A program made the position numbers and the translations under genes. Under the pieces are notes generated by a model. That model searched no databases and had not been told where the DNA came from. It was given only the letters and a program-made list of their open reading frames with translations. From JAYZDB01 sp036338025 (GTDB taxonomy: Bacteria; Planctomycetota; UBA1135; UBA2386): a DNA stretch of 8,451 bases. The stretch is taken from NCBI GenBank assembly GCA_036338025.1, contig JAYZDB010000294.1, positions 1 to 8,451 on the forward strand, written 5' to 3'. Shown here piece after piece: positions 5,309 to 8,451 of this stretch; position 1 is the stretch's first letter; each line of letters starts with the position of its first letter.

Positions 5309-8300
5309 ATGACGGGACGTGAGACGAAAAACCGGATCACCGCAGAGATCGAGGAACGCATCCTGGCAATCCTCGACGCTACGGATCCAGGCGATGACCG
5401 CCAATTGGCTCTCGATGGGCTTGGGCTTTCCGACTCGATGCGGGTGGCGGTGGACGATTGGCTGACGACGACGGATGACGAGCGCGAATCGGATACTTTC
5501 CTGCAGACACCGGCCAGCGGGGCGCTGCTGAAATCCGACGGCTCTGCACTGCCACGACGCCAAGGCGACTACGAGCTGCAGCAGGTCCTCGGTAAAGGCG
5601 GAATGGGGATCGTCTACGAGGCCAGAGACCTCAGGCTCGGCCGGACCGTAGCCCTCAAGGTCCTGCCTGGCCATTTCGCGGACAACCCCAAGCGCTTGCA
5701 GCGGTTCGAACGCGAAGTGCGAGCGATTGCTGCCCTACGGCACCCCGCCATTGTCTCAGTGTTCGAAGCTGGCACCCTCGACCGGACTCCGTATTTCACG
5801 ATGGAACTGGTACACGGCAGTTCCCTCGACAAGGTCATCCACCGCCTTCGTAGCAGGGAGACCTCGGTCAGCGAATTGCGTCGACGCCATTGGATGGACG
5901 CGATCGCCGAGACCAACACCGACGATGTCAGCACCGACCGGGACCGACCTTACATCGAGGCAGTCTGTCACCTGGTGATCGACGTCGCCGATGCCCTCCA
6001 ACACGCCCACGATGAGAAGGTCATTCATCGTGACGTCAAGCCATCCAACATCATGGTTACTGGCAGCGGCAGCGCGAAGTTGTTCGACTTCGGTTTGGCG
6101 CGGGTCGAGGACGAAGGCGTAGTGACTCGGACTTCGGAGTTGTTAGGTAGTCCACACTACATGTCCCCGGAACAGGTTGCGGGTAAGGATCTCGATCACC
6201 GCACGGACGTCTACTCGCTCGGAATCACTCTCTACGAGTTGCTGACACTGGACGTTCCCTTTGCCGGTGCCACCCCCCAGAAGATCTACCACTCGATCAT
6301 CAACGAGGAACCACCGCGACCAGGGATTGCCCACCCGACTCTGCCGCTGGACCTGGAGACCATCTGCTTGACGGCGACCGAAAAGAACCCTCAGCGCCGG
6401 TACAAGACCGCACAGGAATTCGCCGATGATCTGCAGCGCTTCTTGCGATTCGAACCCGTGCATGCGCGGCCGATCGGCAGCATGACACGGAGTGTACGCT
6501 GGTTGCGCCGTAACCTGGCGACCGCCAGCATCGCCCTGCTCGCATTCTCGACCGCTGCAACAGGCTTGATCTACTTCATGGCCACCTTTGCTCTCGACGA
6601 GGCCAACCGTGGTCTTGAGAATGCGCGCGAGCAGACGCTGGAAGAGAAGCGCCTCGGCGAGACGGCGCGGCGCGACAAGCTGGTGGCGGAGGTCAACGCG
6701 GAGGAGGCCAACCGCCGAGCCAAGGCCGCTGATGACAAGTCGAACCAGCTCCGCATGGACATCGAGAAACTCGAGGCAAAGCAAGCGCAGGCGACGCAAC
6801 GCGCTGACGCCGCCAGCGCGAAGGCCGACACGCAGGCCGGCATACTCAAACAGGTGGTAGCCAGTCTCTCGACGCAATCCGACAAGCTGGTCGCGCAGCA
6901 GAAACAGGTCGGGCAGTTGCAGTTGGAGAAAGACCGTCTCGCCAGCGAAAAACGCAGCCTCTCCGAAGCGATTGGTCAGACCCAACGAGAACTGGGTGAT
7001 CTGGAGGAGAACCACAAGGTCACCACCATCAACCGACTGCTGATGGAAGCCAGCACTCTCCGTCAGGACAATCCTGGACTAGGCTTGATCCTGGCTCGTG
7101 AGGCTTCCCGACGTGCCGACGCAATTGAGAGTACGCAGCTCGACCAGTTGGACCGGGACTTGCGATCACGCGTCGACGACGCACTCCTGGAGATGCTCCG
7201 CACCTGCCAAGAGGAGCTCACCTACACCGCCCACGAATCGGTTCTGACGGCCTTGGACTTCGCCCCGTCGGGTGGAAGGCTGGTGTCTGCGTCGACGGAT
7301 GGCACTGTCCATCTCTGGGACCGTCACTCCAAGCGGGTCTATAAGAAGTTGCGCTTGTCTGCGCCGGTTGTACACCTCGAGTTCATCGGTGATCAGCGGG
7401 TACTGCTGGCCAACGTCGCCGGTGAGATCTTCCTGTGGGACACCGAAGGCGCCCCGGAACCGGTGTTGCAGCCATCTCTGCACCATAATTCGAGGGTGCA
7501 ACGACACGTCGGACCCAATGGCAAGCGCTTGATCGCCCACACCCAGGAGGACGCCGGGCCACTGCAGGTCGTGCACCTGGATACACAGTCAGCAGCCTCT
7601 CTGTTGGGCGGGCGGACCCAGTTCCGAGAGTTCGTATTCCACCCAAAGGGCGTCGGGGTGGCCGCCATTACCACCAGGCAAAGGATCCACGTCTACGAGT
7701 TCGGTCGGGATTCTGTAATCCTGGATCAGTCCTGCGATACCAATCCTCTTGCCTTGGCCTTCGATGCAAGCGGCCGCCGACTCGCATGGTTGGAGGAGAA
7801 TGGTTCGGTGCGCATCGTGAACGTAGCCGATGCCGCGCGCTTCCTCGATGTCAAGATCAACGATGGGTACCTCCTGGGGACCGGGCAGATCGCGTTCTGT
7901 GATGATGACCGGAATTTGTTGGTCACCGGTACTGCTGCCCGTGCGCACTACCTGTTGAGCGCCGACACCGGGCGCGTCATCGCCAAGATCCCTGCGGAGT
8001 CAGATCGGCGTGAGTTCACCCTCTCTCCCCTGGACGCCAAGATCGCTTGTATCGCGCGAGATTCCGGTGAGTTCTACCTGTTTCACACTGCCACCGGCCG
8101 GGTCATGACGCGCTTGAACGGGCATCAGCCGACCGCCGTCCGTCAGCCACCGCGGATCGCGTTCTCTCCGATCGGTGACACGGTGGCAACAGTGCATGGA
8201 GACCGGGCGGTGCGCCTGTGGCGTACCGTACCGGGTGGTTCCCTTGCGGTGCTCGGACCGGCGATGTCGGATCTTTCACTGGGTCTGATTTCTGACGTAT

Positions 8301-8451
8301 TTCTTTCCGCACGCTTCGAATCCGATGGCCAGCACATCCTGGTTCACAGCCGAGAAGGAATCAGTCGTTGGCATCGGCGGACCGGCCGACGGACCCATGC
8401 TGTTCAGCACCGGCGAGATCTTCCTACCAATGATCGGATGATTGGACCGAC
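5309..8451 (+). CDS. Membrane Ser/Thr protein kinase (Hanks/PknB type) with coiled coil and C-terminal WD40-like propeller, 3'-partial
   Basis: The frame is open from the ATG at 5309 to the window edge (1,047 codons, no stop), so the C-terminus is missing. An in-frame TGA at 5300-5302 fixes this ATG as the earliest start. Residues 1-88 are an acidic N-terminal extension. The kinase domain (~89-372) has the complete catalytic set: Gly loop GKGGMGIVY (95-103), Lys117 in VALK, Glu136 of helix C, HRDVKPSN (Asp242, Lys244, Asn247), DFG (260-262), and SPE (286-288) at the end of the activation loop, which is rich in Thr/Ser. An insert of ~40 residues (175-214) precedes the catalytic loop. One hydrophobic helix (~403-427) spans the membrane. 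A coiled coil (~430-568) follows, then an helical DNPGLGLILAREASRR segment (587-602) typical before WD40 domains. At least nine blade-like repeats follow; the clearest end in VHLWD (W670), FLWD (W710) and VRLWR (W971). The kinase should be cytoplasmic, with the propeller outside as sensor. The likely target is the divergent sigma factor. Confidence 0.92.
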   Translation, partial: MTGRETKNRITAEIEERILAILDATDPGDDRQLALDGLGLSDSMRVAVDDWLTTTDDERESDTFLQTPASGALLKSDGSALPRRQGDYELQQVLGKGGMGIVYEARDLRLGRTVALKVLPGHFADNPKRLQRFEREVRAIAALRHPAIVSVFEAGTLDRTPYFTMELVHGSSLDKVIHRLRSRETSVSELRRRHWMDAIAETNTDDVSTDRDRPYIEAVCHLVIDVADALQHAHDEKVIHRDVKPSNIMVTGSGSAKLFDFGLARVEDEGVVTRTSELLGSPHYMSPEQVAGKDLDHRTDVYSLGITLYELLTLDVPFAGATPQKIYHSIINEEPPRPGIAHPTLPLDLETICLTATEKNPQRRYKTAQEFADDLQRFLRFEPVHARPIGSMTRSVRWLRRNLATASIALLAFSTAATGLIYFMATFALDEANRGLENAREQTLEEKRLGETARRDKLVAEVNAEEANRRAKAADDKSNQLRMDIEKLEAKQAQATQRADAASAKADTQAGILKQVVASLSTQSDKLVAQQKQVGQLQLEKDRLASEKRSLSEAIGQTQRELGDLEENHKVTTINRLLMEASTLRQDNPGLGLILAREASRRADAIESTQLDQLDRDLRSRVDDALLEMLRTCQEELTYTAHESVLTALDFAPSGGRLVSASTDGTVHLWDRHSKRVYKKLRLSAPVVHLEFIGDQRVLLANVAGEIFLWDTEGAPEPVLQPSLHHNSRVQRHVGPNGKRLIAHTQEDAGPLQVVHLDTQSAASLLGGRTQFREFVFHPKGVGVAAITTRQRIHVYEFGRDSVILDQSCDTNPLALAFDASGRRLAWLEENGSVRIVNVADAARFLDVKINDGYLLGTGQIAFCDDDRNLLVTGTAARAHYLLSADTGRVIAKIPAESDRREFTLSPLDAKIACIARDSGEFYLFHTATGRVMTRLNGHQPTAVRQPPRIAFSPIGDTVATVHGDRAVRLWRTVPGGSLAVLGPAMSDLSLGLISDVFLSARFESDGQHILVHSREGISRWHRRTGRRTHAVQHRRDLPTNDRMIGP

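Noticed and set aside
5216..5674. N-terminal extension of the sigma factor reading frame (153 extra codons on the minus strand)
   Set aside because: It overlaps the kinase start and catalytic N-lobe in antisense, has no sigma-like content, and would abolish the divergent promoter region. The ATG at 5215 gives a normal ECF length.
6143..7015. 290-codon open frame on the minus strand
   Set aside because: It lies fully antisense to the kinase C-lobe, membrane helix and coiled coil. It shows no recognisable motif, and the plus-strand frame carries DFG, SPE and the rest of the kinase.
1..8451. CRISPR array, tRNA/rRNA genes, insertion sequences, toxin-antitoxin or other defence cassette
   Set aside because: No repeat-spacer pattern, cloverleaf, transposase motif, terminal repeats or small paired genes were seen on either strand.

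Overview
This 8,451-base window is GC-rich and reads like a chromosomal segment of a Planctomycetota bacterium, or a close relative with the same signalling repertoire. The main evidence is an ECF-type sigma factor lying head-to-head with a very large membrane Ser/Thr kinase that carries a C-terminal WD40-like propeller. Weak or absent Shine-Dalgarno sequences, alternating gene orientation and a secreted thioredoxin-like/helical-repeat protein fit the same picture. The phylum is inferred from gene content, not from a marker gene.

Layout, left to right. (1) Positions 5-1357 (+) encode a PhoD-family metallophosphatase that is open to the left edge and may start upstream. (2) Positions 1382-2218 (-) encode a class I SAM-dependent methyltransferase, convergent with gene 1 across only 24 bp. 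(3) A 231-bp divergent intergenic region (2219-2449) separates the methyltransferase from (4) a secreted 704-residue protein (2450-4564, +). That protein has an N-terminal thioredoxin-like domain without its CxxC, followed by HEAT/TPR-like helices. (5) Positions 4559-5215 (-) encode an ECF-like sigma factor whose stop codon overlaps the stop of gene 4 through a 6-bp palindrome. (6) A 93-bp divergent region (5216-5308) contains a perfect 15-bp dyad. (7) Positions 5309-8451 (+) encode a Hanks-type kinase that is still open at the right edge (1,047 codons visible): cytoplasmic kinase domain, one transmembrane helix, long coiled coil, then at least nine propeller blades.

The most coherent unit is the sigma factor/kinase pair. 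Planctomycete ECF groups linked to Ser/Thr kinases are known. The arrangement suggests that the membrane kinase senses something through its WD40/coiled-coil region and controls the divergently encoded sigma factor. The shared dyad carries the ECF -35 core GGAAC on both strands, so it could serve both genes. How, or whether, the secreted protein, methyltransferase and phosphatase belong to this circuit cannot be told from sequence; each sits on its own transcript and there is no obvious operon. No RNA genes, mobile elements, CRISPR arrays or long repeats were seen, and no stretch over 300 bases lacks a gene.
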